A stretch of DNA of 64,000 nucleotides, taken from assembly GCA_017429475.1 (NCBI GenBank), contig JAFROX010000002.1, positions 1-64,000 of the forward strand, read 5' to 3'. The notes below the pieces were generated by a model, which had not been told where the DNA came from, did no database searches, and worked only from the letters and a program-made list of their open reading frames with translations. Below, piece after piece: positions 34,151 to 43,648 of this stretch. Position numbers and translations under genes: made by a program. Source of the stretch: Bacteroidales bacterium. Its GTDB lineage: Bacteria > Bacteroidota > Bacteroidia > Bacteroidales > UBA932. Within the stretch, counting starts at the first letter, position 1. Every line of letters starts with the position of its first letter.

Positions 34151-36168
34151 AACGTAATCCTCCAGCTGAAGTTCGGCATTATGGGCAGCAGGGCAATCTC
34201 TTTCCAAGACTCCTTGCTTGCATCGTAGTAAAGCATAAACGGATTGAAGTGGTTGGTCACGTTGCATACTCCCACATTGACAGTATGCTCTATACGACCT
34301 GTCTTGAAGCGCTTCTGCCAGCCCAGGTCAAGACGGAAAACGGTCGGCATATGATAGTTGTTGACACCTGAGTAGTATTCCGCAGTCCAGGTGTCGTCCA
34401 TATACGGAAGCAGGTATGTTTCGGCCTGTCCGTTCTCCCAATGGCCGCTCTGCAGGATTACGGTGGCCGTGAAGCTCTTCCATTGCGCAGTAGCGTTCAA
34501 CATATGCCGGCGATCGAAACGCGCGTGGAACGGTTTGCCGTCATAGAAAGAAGGGAAGTTCTCGCGGGTAGTCTTGGAAAGAGTGTACGACACCCTTCCG
34601 TACCAGTCCCCGTGCTGATATTCATAAAGGGCTTCCAGACCGTATGATCGGCCGTCGCCAAGCTCTACGTGGTTTTCCCATCCGGCCAAGGCTCCGCTGA
34701 ACAGATCTTGTGAGTATTTGTAATAGACAAGGTCATCCATCAGTTTATAGAAACCGCCCACTGAGAAACTGTGGTCCAGAAAACGTCCTGCAATACCGGC
34801 CCCGCCCTGAAGCGACTTTTCCGGTGCGACCGACTCCACGGTAGGCACCATCAGGTCGAGCGACCAACCCACCGGCATTCCTTCGAGCGTATGGTAGTAC
34901 TGCACAAGGCGGTCGAAAGTAAACTCGAAGGCAAGGTGGGGAGTAAAGTTCCATTTGGCGGAAACGCTCACCTCGGGATCGAAGCGTCCGCTGCCTTTGC
35001 GTATTTCCGTATCGCCCGGCTGGACACTCAGATTGTAATAATAGTTCCCGCGGGCGGAGGCCTTGAGCGAAAGCACATCCGGAATCTTGTACTCACTCTG
35101 CAGCCACGCAGTAGCGATAAATGTGTTGGATTTCCTCATTAATTCTCCGACCTGCCCAGGGGCAAACCGGGCGTAGCGAAACATAAGTCCTTCATCAAAC
35201 TCAAAGCCCTTTATTTCGAACTGGTGCATTTTTGCCTGGAGGCTGTATTCTGTCAAACCCGATTTCAGCGAAAGATGATTCTGCACTCCTCTAAACTTTT
35301 TATCCTGTTCCTGGGCGCTGCCGTAGTTGTTGGCAGAAGCAGTCACGTCAAGTTGGCTCAGCGCACCTGTGTGATGATATTTGACAATCCCGATCAGATT
35401 GTGCCAGCCCATCTCCTCGTGCGAATTCTTGGACATATCGAAGCGGTAGCGGTCCTGACTGCCAAGGAATGATATTGCGAGGGAATTGTTGTAATCCAAA
35501 GGAAGATGCAGCTTGCCATATACATCACCGACAAGGGCTCCGAAGTTGTTCAGGCCGCCGAGCATTCCGGGCAGCATATTCTTGACCGCCATATATTCAA
35601 GGGCCAACGGCGACATTCTGGCAGAAACGATGTAGGTGCGTTGCTTGTTGTCCTTGCCTTCGGCACTCGCGCTTGCCAGGAAGTTGTTCAGGGCAAAACT
35701 GAATTTCTGTTTTTCTTCGGGTTCGCGTGTGATAACCTGCAGGTGCGATGCCGTGAAATTACTCTCGGAGCCGTCGAAGCCGCCTTTGCTGAGTTCAGCA
35801 CTCTCTATCACATCCGTAGGAACAAGGGTTGTAAGACCCAGGATATGGGAATAGCCATAGACCGGCACCCCATCCAGTGAAAACAGGTTGTTGCCGGAGC
35901 CTCCTCCGCGGACATACATTGCAGTTGTTCCATCGGCTCCGGTTGTCACTCCGGGAAGGCTCTGCGCCCAGCGGATAGGGTCACCTTCACCCACCGGTGA
36001 AACGACGCCGCGGATGCCTTCGATACCTGTATGGAGTCGCCCCAGGCTCACCTCAATGCGGCGGGTGTCTGTCTTCACGGCAGCCTGCAACGTGTCTTCC
36101 CAGGCCGGATTCTGAGCCACACAGGTTAAGGAAAAAAGAAGAATCAGAATTGTTATTGTTTTTTTCAT
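34147..36168 (-). CDS. TonB-dependent outer-membrane receptor
   Basis: 673 residues from the ATG at 36168. Signal peptide KKTITILILLFSLTCVAQ. The plug domain begins at about residue 35 (RWAQSLPGVTTGADGTTAMYVRGGGSGNNLFSLDGVPVYG, then DVIESAELSKGGFDGSE), without the carboxypeptidase-like N-terminal domain common in SusC proteins. The rest is a 22-strand-type barrel ending in PNFSWRITL. No SusD gene is present; instead two DUF4249 lipoproteins lie upstream and a large lipoprotein downstream. The substrate is unknown; nutrient or metal-chelate uptake driven by TonB is the family role. Confidence 0.9.
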   Translation of the reverse strand: MKKTITILILLFSLTCVAQNPAWEDTLQAAVKTDTRRIEVSLGRLHTGIEGIRGVVSPVGEGDPIRWAQSLPGVTTGADGTTAMYVRGGGSGNNLFSLDGVPVYGYSHILGLTTLVPTDVIESAELSKGGFDGSESNFTASHLQVITREPEEKQKFSFALNNFLASASAEGKDNKQRTYIVSARMSPLALEYMAVKNMLPGMLGGLNNFGALVGDVYGKLHLPLDYNNSLAISFLGSQDRYRFDMSKNSHEEMGWHNLIGIVKYHHTGALSQLDVTASANNYGSAQEQDKKFRGVQNHLSLKSGLTEYSLQAKMHQFEIKGFEFDEGLMFRYARFAPGQVGELMRKSNTFIATAWLQSEYKIPDVLSLKASARGNYYYNLSVQPGDTEIRKGSGRFDPEVSVSAKWNFTPHLAFEFTFDRLVQYYHTLEGMPVGWSLDLMVPTVESVAPEKSLQGGAGIAGRFLDHSFSVGGFYKLMDDLVYYKYSQDLFSGALAGWENHVELGDGRSYGLEALYEYQHGDWYGRVSYTLSKTTRENFPSFYDGKPFHARFDRRHMLNATAQWKSFTATVILQSGHWENGQAETYLLPYMDDTWTAEYYSGVNNYHMPTVFRLDLGWQKRFKTGRIEHTVNVGVCNVTNHFNPFMLYYDASKESWKEIALLPIMPNFSWRITL

Positions 36169-36210
36169 AGGACTGAATTCATAATTAACAGCAAACACCC
36201 AGCAGATGCA

Positions 36211-37233
36211 TTAATATATATCCCAATAATTATAAGCTGTTGATTCCCAGCGGTACGGCGCTGTCGTAATGGCACCGAAAATTCCTATTCCACCATTTAT
36301 ATTGGTGTACACATTATCCCTTACATATATTGACGAAAGGTCTGAGCTCAGAGTAGCGTGATAATGACCGAAGGCCTCGCACAAGTATTTGTCATATTCA
36401 TCCGACAGGCAGGCGAAATATAATATCCCTTCCGTGGGTTTCGGCGGCCGGGGAGAGTCATCGGCATAATAGTAATACGCTCCCGAGAAGTGACCGTCAA
36501 TCAAAAACCAGGTCTCCGCAGGAGATTCAAGTTTCTGGAAGCGAAGGAAGCGACGGTGCACGGGATAACCGGCGAGGTAAGAATTATAGTGCTTGTTGAG
36601 TTTCCACACAGGATCCCAGAGATATTGGACTATAGCAGTGTCTAGGACGGCCCCGGTAAGGTTGAAATTATCCACGTTTGGATAGTTGGTACATATATTT
36701 TCTACAATCTCTCTCTGTTCCCAATGATAATCATAATCGAAGGCATACGCCCAGATGGTACAGGGAAAGTTCGATTTATACTGAATCCCTTTGGGAAGAG
36801 TCTCATAACTCGTAAAATTGTCGCCTCGCAACTCTCCTTCAAAACTCTCGACCGGAGGTTCAATCGGCATAGTCTGCTCTGCCCAGACAGGGTCACGATC
36901 AGGCACTGTGACCTCCAGTCGGTAATCGTGTGTCGGGATTGCAGCATACTCAAGCTGCCAGGTCTCTTCGTCGATCCGGGTGAAGCGGCCAGCTTCCCTG
37001 CCTTCGGTCAGGTCTGTCAGCACGGCAGTCGCTCCGACAACACGAGGAGCTTCGCTTCGTGACGCACTCTTGGTGTAGGACAAACTCAGCTTCTGCACAG
37101 GGTCTACTGTGAGCACACAGGAAACCACCAGCTGCGGATCCTCCATCGCATCCAGAATCACGTCTTTGACGCAGGAAGTGAACAAGACTGCCAGCATCAG
37201 CATCAGGACTTTTGAGCAATAGATCTTATTCAT
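36211..37233 (-). CDS. DUF4249 lipoprotein, second copy
   Basis: 340 residues. Lipobox LMLAVLFTSC. The N-terminal 110 residues are a beta-sandwich-like domain: DAMEDPQLVVSCVLTVDPVQKLSLSYTKSASRSEAP, then TAVLTDLTEGREAGRF and HDYRLEVTVPDRDPVWAEQTMP. DUF4249 proteins sit next to TonB receptors in Bacteroidota and may be surface partners for substrate capture; none is well understood by me. It closely resembles the first copy (37245-38396) over its first 125 residues and differs in the rest. Confidence 0.87.
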   Translation of the reverse strand: MNKIYCSKVLMLMLAVLFTSCVKDVILDAMEDPQLVVSCVLTVDPVQKLSLSYTKSASRSEAPRVVGATAVLTDLTEGREAGRFTRIDEETWQLEYAAIPTHDYRLEVTVPDRDPVWAEQTMPIEPPVESFEGELRGDNFTSYETLPKGIQYKSNFPCTIWAYAFDYDYHWEQREIVENICTNYPNVDNFNLTGAVLDTAIVQYLWDPVWKLNKHYNSYLAGYPVHRRFLRFQKLESPAETWFLIDGHFSGAYYYYADDSPRPPKPTEGILYFACLSDEYDKYLCEAFGHYHATLSSDLSSIYVRDNVYTNINGGIGIFGAITTAPYRWESTAYNYWDIY

Positions 37234-37244
37234 ATCAGTATATA

Positions 37245-38396
37245 TCAGTATACATCATTATTCTCAGGATCATACTGAGGGCCGAACACCTGGATTCTTA
37301 CGCTGGGGCGCGCCCAGATATATCCCCCAATCTCGTCGCCGAAGAAGTTTTCGGCCATTCTGGTGACACAACCAAAGATTCCCAATCCTCCGTGGATGTT
37401 GGTATATGTATTGTCCCTGAGATAGATTGTTGACATGTCCGTGCTCAGTTCCGCATTATACTGCATATAAGCTTCGCACAGGTAGTGGTCATAATCTTCT
37501 GACAATGCGTCAAAAAACACCCGGGACTGAAAAGAGATATTGGTAGCATCATCGTTAAAATTCCCGTCGATAGAAAAATAAGGCCCAGGCTTGCCATCTT
37601 CCAGGAGTTGTTTCCAGTCCTCCCTTGGAGGGAAGCGTAGGAAGTCCCGATGCATAGCATATCCTGTCAGATAATTATCTCGATACGTTCCAAAGGCCAG
37701 GTTAGGGCTGTTGACGAAATCAGGCACACCGGCTCCTTGCCGTGTTGCCCCGTCCAGATTGATGTCGTCGACATAAGGGTAATCTGTGCAGAGCTGACCT
37801 ACAGGAACATATTGTTCCAACTCTGCATCAAATGTCTTTACATACGCCCATATCGGGCAAGAAAAGTCAATATGATAGAAGGATCCTCCAACAATCACAT
37901 CACCGAAAGTGATACCATCCACCCAGGAAACATAGTCCGTAAGCCGGTCAATGTCCAAATTCAACCAAGGATATTCATCGGGAGTATAACCCCATCCTGC
38001 CCCAGCGCCAGAAATCGGTTTACGAGGCATAGTCTGTTCCGCCCAGACCGGTTCGCGACCGGGAACCGTAACATCCAGGCGATAGTGATGCCCTGGGATG
38101 GCGGCATATTCCAGTTGCCAGTCCCTTTCAGAAATCCTTTCGAAGCGGCCTGCCTCCACTCCTTCAGTCAAATCCGTAAGGATGGCCGTCGCATCAGTCA
38201 CGTGCGGAGCCTCGCTCCGTGAAGCACCTTTCGTGTAGGAAAGTGTCAAATTCTGAACAGAGTCCACCTTGAGGACACACACAACCACCAGTTGCGTGTC
38301 CTCCATCGCATCCATAATTACGTCTTTGATGCAGGAAGTCGTCAAGCCGACTGCCAGAAAAAGCAGCAGGCAGAAATAGAAGTGTTTCTTTATCAT
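37245..38396 (-). CDS. DUF4249 lipoprotein, first copy and first gene of operon
   Basis: 383 residues. Lipobox FLAVGLTTSC. It shares KDVIMDAMEDTQLVV, LTLSYTKGASRSEAPHV, AILTDLTEGVEAGRF and REPVWAEQTMPRKPI with the second copy, then has an insert around residues 130-170 (GAGAGWGYTPDEYPWLNLDIDR) and a different C-terminal half, rejoining at EDYDHYLCEAYMQYNAELSTDMSTIYLRDNTYTNIHGGLGIFG. It probably heads a seven-gene operon ending at 31045. I see no good TAnnTTTG box ahead of it, so control may use an alternative sigma factor. Confidence 0.87.
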   Translation of the reverse strand: MIKKHFYFCLLLFLAVGLTTSCIKDVIMDAMEDTQLVVVCVLKVDSVQNLTLSYTKGASRSEAPHVTDATAILTDLTEGVEAGRFERISERDWQLEYAAIPGHHYRLDVTVPGREPVWAEQTMPRKPISGAGAGWGYTPDEYPWLNLDIDRLTDYVSWVDGITFGDVIVGGSFYHIDFSCPIWAYVKTFDAELEQYVPVGQLCTDYPYVDDINLDGATRQGAGVPDFVNSPNLAFGTYRDNYLTGYAMHRDFLRFPPREDWKQLLEDGKPGPYFSIDGNFNDDATNISFQSRVFFDALSEDYDHYLCEAYMQYNAELSTDMSTIYLRDNTYTNIHGGLGIFGCVTRMAENFFGDEIGGYIWARPSVRIQVFGPQYDPENNDVY

Positions 38397-38508
38397 AGTA
38401 TCTATCGGCCTCCTCTCAAAATACAGGTACTATCTATATAACACCAAGACTAACGAAATACGTCTTCTATAAGATGATTTTTTCGTACAAATAGTTGCAA
38501 CTGTTGAT

Positions 38509-38540
38509 AAAAAAGGGCGAACCATCGAGGCCCGCCCTTT
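38509..38540 (-). terminator. Terminator of the rnf operon
   Basis: Stem AAAGGGCG/CGCCCTTT formed by 38512-38519 and 38533-38540, 13-nt loop, with a run of T residues on the minus strand. It follows the rnfA stop by 24 bp and separates it from the DUF4249 operon. Confidence 0.85.
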
Positions 38541-38563
38541 AATCTGTGTTATGATGGTGTTTT

Positions 38564-39163
38564 CTAAACCATACCGCTGAATCCCATAAACGCCATGGCC
38601 ATGATTCCTGCGGTGATCAAGGCGATGGGAACGCCCTGGAACGACTTGGGAACTTTCGAGAGTTCGAGCTGCTCGCGGATGCCGGCGAAGAGCACGATGG
38701 CAAGGCCGAAACCGATGGCGCTGGCGATGGCGAAGACCACCGACTCGCCGAGATTCAGGAAATGGGTCTCGCCGCCGAAGGTGAACTGCTTCTGCACTAC
38801 CATCAGGGCCACGCCGAGCACGGCGCAGTTTGTGGTGATCAGGGGCAGGAAGATACCGAGCGCCTGATAGAGCGAAGGGCTTATCTTCTTGATGATGATT
38901 TCAACCATCTGCACGAGGCCGGCTATCACGAGGATGAAGCAGACCGTCTGTAGGAACTCGATGCCCAGGGGCACGAGGACATAGTACTGCAGAAGATAGG
39001 TGACGCAGGTGGCCAGAGCCATCACGAACGTCACTGCCGCAGACATTCCGACTGCGGTGCTGACCTTCTTGGACACGCCCAGGAAAGGGCATACGCCAAG
39101 GAACTGTGACAGAAGTATGTTGTTGACAAATACTGCCGATATGATGATCAATATATATTCCAT
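38564..39163 (-). CDS. rnfA: Rnf complex subunit A
   Basis: 199-residue membrane protein with six hydrophobic helices. Family segments: [29 protein letters not shown] and [20 protein letters not shown], the latter with the conserved Cys that helps bind an iron-sulfur site between RnfA and RnfE. Rnf oxidises ferredoxin, reduces NAD+ and pumps Na+ or H+. Last gene of the cluster rnfB-C-D-G-E-A. Confidence 0.97.
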   Translation of the reverse strand: MEYILIIISAVFVNNILLSQFLGVCPFLGVSKKVSTAVGMSAAVTFVMALATCVTYLLQYYVLVPLGIEFLQTVCFILVIAGLVQMVEIIIKKISPSLYQALGIFLPLITTNCAVLGVALMVVQKQFTFGGETHFLNLGESVVFAIASAIGFGLAIVLFAGIREQLELSKVPKSFQGVPIALITAGIMAMAFMGFSGMV

Positions 39164-39171
39164 GGCCTGTA

Positions 39172-39756
39172 CTATTTAGTTGTCAATTTCCTGAAAAGAA
39201 CCATCAGATAGCCGAGCACGATGAAGGCGCCGGGAGCGAGTACGAAGAGCAGCATTCCGTCGGGAGCCATAAACTTCCAGCCGAAAGCGCTGCCGCTGCC
39301 GAGAATCTCACGCACGAGACCGAGCACCGTGAGAGAGAGTGTGAAGCCGAGACCGATGCCAAGGCCGTCACAGGCCGAGTCGAGCACTCCGTTCTTGTTG
39401 GCGAAGGCTTCGGCACGGCCGAGCACGATGCAGTTCACCACGATCAGAGGGATGAACAGACCAAGAGTCTCATAGAGCGAAGGAAGATAGGCCTGCATCA
39501 GCAGCTGCACTATCGTCACGAACGCCGAGATGATGACAATGTATGACGGGATGCGCACCTTGTCGGGAATGAAACGGGCCACCGCCGAAATCACGATATT
39601 CGAGAGCACGAGCACGCACATCGTAGCCACGCCCATACCCATACCGTTGATGGCTGAAGTCGTGGTTCCCAAAGTGGGGCACATACCCAGCACCAGTGCG
39701 AAAGTAGGGTTATCCTTGATAAAGCCCTTGGTGATAAGTTTCCATCTATTGGCCAT
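39172..39756 (-). CDS. rnfE: Rnf complex subunit E
   Basis: 194-residue membrane protein homologous to RnfA with inverted topology. It starts [37 protein letters not shown] and has [22 protein letters not shown] with the matching conserved Cys. It lies 8 bp before rnfA and 3 bp after rnfG. Confidence 0.97.
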   Translation of the reverse strand: MANRWKLITKGFIKDNPTFALVLGMCPTLGTTTSAINGMGMGVATMCVLVLSNIVISAVARFIPDKVRIPSYIVIISAFVTIVQLLMQAYLPSLYETLGLFIPLIVVNCIVLGRAEAFANKNGVLDSACDGLGIGLGFTLSLTVLGLVREILGSGSAFGWKFMAPDGMLLFVLAPGAFIVLGYLMVLFRKLTTK

Positions 39757-39759
39757 ACC

Positions 39760-40383
39760 TTAATCCTCCTTAGCTTTGGTGGCGCCGGTAGCAACGTCAG
39801 TTGCATCCTCGCCCTTGATGGTCAGATAAACTTTGTAGGCTTCTGCCACGCCTGAGGTGAAAGCTCTCGAAGTGATGGTGGAAGCAGTGATGGCGTCGAT
39901 GTCGCCGCCGTCCTTGCGGACCAAAAACTTCGTCTTGGCAGGATCCATACCGTCGAACTGAGCCCTGAAGCTCCCTTCGCCGGTCTCAGTGATCTTGGCG
40001 CCGAGGCCGGGAGTCTCGGAGTGGGAAATCACCGAAGTGTTGTAGATTTTGCCTGTTTCAGCGTCAAAGCCCACCAGCATATCGATGGTTCCGCCGAAAC
40101 CGGTCGGAAGCACCTCGATGGCATAGCCCATTACCTTGCCCTGATATGTGGCAGGATAGACTTTGTACTGCTTGCCGTCGACCTCGACGTTCCAGCTGTC
40201 CTCGCTCGGGATATTGTCGAACTCGGGGACAACCGCCTTGATGGCATTGTTGGTCTTGGCCAGGTTGGCTGCGGCAATCGGCTCGGCAGTCACGTGGTTG
40301 ACCAGGCCGAGCAGCGCTGAGCACACCAGACAGATGCACCCGAGTGCCAGAACCATATTCAAGAATGATGATTTAGCTGCCAT
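39760..40383 (-). CDS. rnfG: Rnf complex subunit G (FMN-bound)
   Basis: 207 residues: one N-terminal membrane helix and a periplasmic FMN-binding domain. The site of covalent FMN attachment lies in ITASTITSRAFTSGV (Thr in the S/T-x-T pattern), preceded by PGLGAKI. GYAIEVLPTGFGGTIDMLVGFD is typical of the domain. It carries electrons between RnfD/E and the others. Confidence 0.96.
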   Translation of the reverse strand: MAAKSSFLNMVLALGCICLVCSALLGLVNHVTAEPIAAANLAKTNNAIKAVVPEFDNIPSEDSWNVEVDGKQYKVYPATYQGKVMGYAIEVLPTGFGGTIDMLVGFDAETGKIYNTSVISHSETPGLGAKITETGEGSFRAQFDGMDPAKTKFLVRKDGGDIDAITASTITSRAFTSGVAEAYKVYLTIKGEDATDVATGATKAKED

Positions 40384-40386
40384 ATT

Positions 40387-41385
40387 CTATTTCCTCCTCC
40401 CATAACCGTAACGTACCGGTTTGCAATATTTGTTCAAAAGCGGAACGGTGAGGTTCATAATCAGGATGGCGAATGAAACGCCCTCGGGATAAGAACCGAA
40501 ATAACGTATCAGCACTGTCAGCACGCCAATGCCGACACCGAAGATAATCATACCCTTGTCGGTCATAGGCGAAGTGACATAGTCCGTGGCCATAAAAATC
40601 GAGCCGAGCATCAGACCTCCGGTGAACAGGTTGAACAGCGGGCCGGTGTACTCTGCAGGGTTGCAGAGCGAGAAGATGCCGGTCATTACCGCAACCGTAA
40701 CCCAGATGGCGACGGGGATGTGCGGTTTGATGACCTTGCGGCAGAGCAGATAGACGAAGCCTATCAGCAGGGCGATGACCGAAGCCTCACCTGCGGAACC
40801 CCCGGCCCTTGCAAAAAGCATCTGGGCGGGAGTAAGTCCCGGATTGGCCGCAAGGATTTCCTGGACTGTCTGGCCGTTGCGCACGCCTTCGTTGATGAGG
40901 GCGAGCGGAGTCGCGCCGCTGAATGCGTCAACGCCGCCGAACCAGCTCTGGGGAGCCGTCCAGGTAGTCATAGCTACGGGGAATGATATCAGAAGGAACA
41001 CACGGCCTACGAGAGCCGGGTTGAAAACGTTCTGTCCAAGGCCTCCGAAGGTCATCTTGGCGATGCCGATGGCCACTACGGAACCTATGACTGCAACCCA
41101 CCAGGGAGCTGCGGGCGGAAGGTTGAGGGCCAGCAGCACACCTGTGACGATGCAGCTGCAGTCCATAACCGTGACAGGACATTTCATCATATATTTCTCG
41201 ATGAGGAACTGCACCAGCATACAGGTAGCAACGCAGCATACCAGCAGCAGAAGGGCGTTCCATCCATAGAAATACAGGGAAACAAGCACCGCGGGCGCAA
41301 GGGCGATCAGCACGTCTCGCATCAGGCGGACAGTGGAGAATTCGCTGTGTACGTGCGGAGCGGGAGAAACTATTGTTTTTGCCAT
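40387..41385 (-). CDS. rnfD: Rnf complex subunit D
   Basis: 332 residues with about ten membrane helices. The second FMN is attached at the Thr in FSGATPLALI. Other conserved parts are KMTFGGLGQNVFNPALVGRVFLLISFP and the C-terminal GSYPEGVSFAILIMNLTVPLLNKY. It is homologous to NqrB and probably forms the ion path with RnfA/E. Confidence 0.97.
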   Translation of the reverse strand: MAKTIVSPAPHVHSEFSTVRLMRDVLIALAPAVLVSLYFYGWNALLLLVCCVATCMLVQFLIEKYMMKCPVTVMDCSCIVTGVLLALNLPPAAPWWVAVIGSVVAIGIAKMTFGGLGQNVFNPALVGRVFLLISFPVAMTTWTAPQSWFGGVDAFSGATPLALINEGVRNGQTVQEILAANPGLTPAQMLFARAGGSAGEASVIALLIGFVYLLCRKVIKPHIPVAIWVTVAVMTGIFSLCNPAEYTGPLFNLFTGGLMLGSIFMATDYVTSPMTDKGMIIFGVGIGVLTVLIRYFGSYPEGVSFAILIMNLTVPLLNKYCKPVRYGYGRRK

Positions 41386-41397
41386 ATCTCTTGCCTC

Positions 41398-42732
41398 CTA
41401 TTTTTTAGCGCGACTGCGGATGATCTTCATCACCTCGGCCTTGTTGATTCGTATCATATCAAGCAGAGGAATATTGGCCGGGCAGGTGTACAGGCAGCAG
41501 CCACATTCTATGCAGTCGAAAATCTTGTTCTCTTCAAGGGCCTCATACTGGCCGCCGGCACGTGAAAGCTTGTTGAGCAGCCAGGGTTCCAGACCCATAG
41601 GGCAGGCGTCCGTGCATTTGCCGCAGCGGATGCAGTTGCTCTCGGGCTTGCGGCGGGTCTGCTCTTCGGTGAGCAGAAGCAGGCAGGACGAACCCTTCTG
41701 TGTCGTGGCGTCCATATTGGCCACGGCCTTGCCCATCATAGGACCGCCGCTGATGAACTTGGCCGCATCCTCGGGAACTCCTCCGGCGGCTTCGAGCACG
41801 AACGACAGGGGTGTGCCGAGACGCACCAGGAAGTTGCGGGGCTCGGGCACGCATTGTCCTGTGACTGTCATTGCACGCTCGAAGAGCGGTTTGTTCTTCT
41901 GGACAGCTTCGTAGACGGCGTATGAAGTGGCTACGTTCTGAACCACGCAGCCGGTGTCGATAGGCAGCGCGCCTGAAGGTACCTGACGGTGGGTGACGGC
42001 ATCGATCAGCTGCTTCTCACCTCCCTGCGGATATTTCTTCTTGAGCTTGAGCACCTCGATTCCGGGGTAGCCTGAGCAAGCCTTCTGCATTGCTGCAATA
42101 GCCTCGGGCTTGTTCTCCTCGATGCAGATGAAGCACTTGCAACCGCCCAGCACTTTCGCCATGATGGCAGCACCGATGACGATGCCTTCGGGCTTCTCGC
42201 GCATCAGGCGGTCGTCGGCAGTGACATAAGGCTCGCATTCAGCACCGTTGATGATGAGGAACTCGGCTGTCTTGCCTGCAGGCGGGTTGAGTTTTACGTG
42301 TGTGGGGAATGTGGCTCCACCCATGCCTACTATGCCGCAGGCCTTGATCTTGTCAAGGATTTCTTCGCGGGTACCCTTTATCTCCTTTACTATCGCTTCG
42401 CTGCGGTCGATTGCAGGATCCCACTCGTCACCTTCCACGTCGATTACGACGTGAGGCACCAAATTGCCGGCGATGTCGGCCCTGGGCTCGACTGCTGCGA
42501 CGGTTCCGGAGACTGAAGAGTGCACGAAGCCTGAGATGAATCCTGAGGGCTCACCTATCACCTGGCCTACGAGCACCTTGTCACCCTTGGCCACGACAGG
42601 TGTGGCAGGGGCTCCGAGATGCTGCGCCATCGAGATGGCCACCTTAGCCGGAGGTGCAAGCGGCGCGATGGCAGCTTCCTTGGCTATCTTGTTGTCGTGG
42701 GGATGAACTCCACCTATCTTGAAAGTAATCAT
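41398..42732 (-). CDS. rnfC: Rnf complex subunit C (NADH/ferredoxin interface)
   Basis: 444 residues. It begins with a barrel-sandwich domain (VSGTVAAVEPRADIAGN), then GMGGATFPTHVKLNPP, which is the NAD/FMN-binding Rossmann part like that of NuoF. Two [4Fe-4S] motifs follow: CIRCGKCTDACPMGLEP and CIECGCCLYTCPANIPL. Stops and starts overlap with rnfB (ATGA at 42729-42732). Confidence 0.97.
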   Translation of the reverse strand: MITFKIGGVHPHDNKIAKEAAIAPLAPPAKVAISMAQHLGAPATPVVAKGDKVLVGQVIGEPSGFISGFVHSSVSGTVAAVEPRADIAGNLVPHVVIDVEGDEWDPAIDRSEAIVKEIKGTREEILDKIKACGIVGMGGATFPTHVKLNPPAGKTAEFLIINGAECEPYVTADDRLMREKPEGIVIGAAIMAKVLGGCKCFICIEENKPEAIAAMQKACSGYPGIEVLKLKKKYPQGGEKQLIDAVTHRQVPSGALPIDTGCVVQNVATSYAVYEAVQKNKPLFERAMTVTGQCVPEPRNFLVRLGTPLSFVLEAAGGVPEDAAKFISGGPMMGKAVANMDATTQKGSSCLLLLTEEQTRRKPESNCIRCGKCTDACPMGLEPWLLNKLSRAGGQYEALEENKIFDCIECGCCLYTCPANIPLLDMIRINKAEVMKIIRSRAKK

Positions 42733-43646
42733 TCCGTCACCTCCTTTGCTTTAACCTCGGGCTTTACAGCTGCCGGTGCGGCTTTCTCAACCGGGGCGGC
42801 AGGTGCTGCGGCCGGAGCGGCCGGCTTCTCGGGGAAGTTGAACTTGTGGATGGCTCCCGTAGGGCATTCGCTGACGCACTTGGTGCAGAGCTTGCAGACG
42901 TTGAAGTCGATGTAGGCGAGGTTGTTCTCAACCTTGATAGCTTCGAACGGGCAGACTTTCTGGCACTTCGCGCAGCCGATGCAGGCAGCCTTGCAGGCCT
43001 TGCGGGCCACGGCGCCCTTGTCCTTGCTGTTGCAGAGCACAACGACCATACGGTCCTTCGGGCCTGTGGTGCGAAGTTCGATGATGCCTCTCGGGCAGGC
43101 GGCGGCACACGCACCGCAACCGGTGCACTTTGTGACATCCACCTCGGGCAAGCCCGTCTCGGGATTCATCTTGATAGCGCCGAACTTGCAGGCAGCCACG
43201 CAGTCTCCGCAACCCAGACAGCCGTAGCGGCAGCCGGTGTCACCGCTGTAGAGCGCAGCCTTCACCTTGCAGGATGCCAGGCCGTCGTAGTCGTTGGTCC
43301 TGGGTCTGTTTTCACAAGTGCCGTTGCATCGCACAACGGCCACCATCTTTTTCTGAGCCACTGCTTCGCGTCCAAGGACCTTGGCGACCTTCTGCATAAC
43401 ATCATTGCCGCCGACGGGACAGAAGAGAGAACCGATCTCGGGGGCAGCCACCACCCTCTGCGCGAAATCGCGGCAACCAGCGCTTCCGCAGCCGCCGCAA
43501 TTGGCACCGGGGAGACAAGCCTCCACCAAGTCGATACGTTCGTCTTCTTCGACCTTGAACTTCTGGGCTACAAAATACAAGACAACTGCCACCACTATGC
43601 CTATGACGGTCAGGATGACAATTGTCGCCAAAAGTGTAGAATTCAT
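42729..43646 (-). CDS. rnfB: Rnf complex subunit B (polyferredoxin)
   Basis: 305 residues from the ATG at 43646 (MNSTLLATIVILT). One membrane helix is followed by the CGGCGSAGCRDFA-type cluster site and four [4Fe-4S] ferredoxin motifs (CLGCGDCVAACKFGAI, CTGCGACAAACPRGI, CIGCAKCQKVCPFEAI, CKLCTKCVSECPTGAI). The last 35 residues are Ala/Pro-rich. RnfB takes electrons from ferredoxin. It heads the rnf genes and its start overlaps the rseC stop region. Confidence 0.97.
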   Translation of the reverse strand: MNSTLLATIVILTVIGIVVAVVLYFVAQKFKVEEDERIDLVEACLPGANCGGCGSAGCRDFAQRVVAAPEIGSLFCPVGGNDVMQKVAKVLGREAVAQKKMVAVVRCNGTCENRPRTNDYDGLASCKVKAALYSGDTGCRYGCLGCGDCVAACKFGAIKMNPETGLPEVDVTKCTGCGACAAACPRGIIELRTTGPKDRMVVVLCNSKDKGAVARKACKAACIGCAKCQKVCPFEAIKVENNLAYIDFNVCKLCTKCVSECPTGAIHKFNFPEKPAAPAAAPAAPVEKAAPAAVKPEVKAKEVTE

Positions 43647-43648
43647 TA

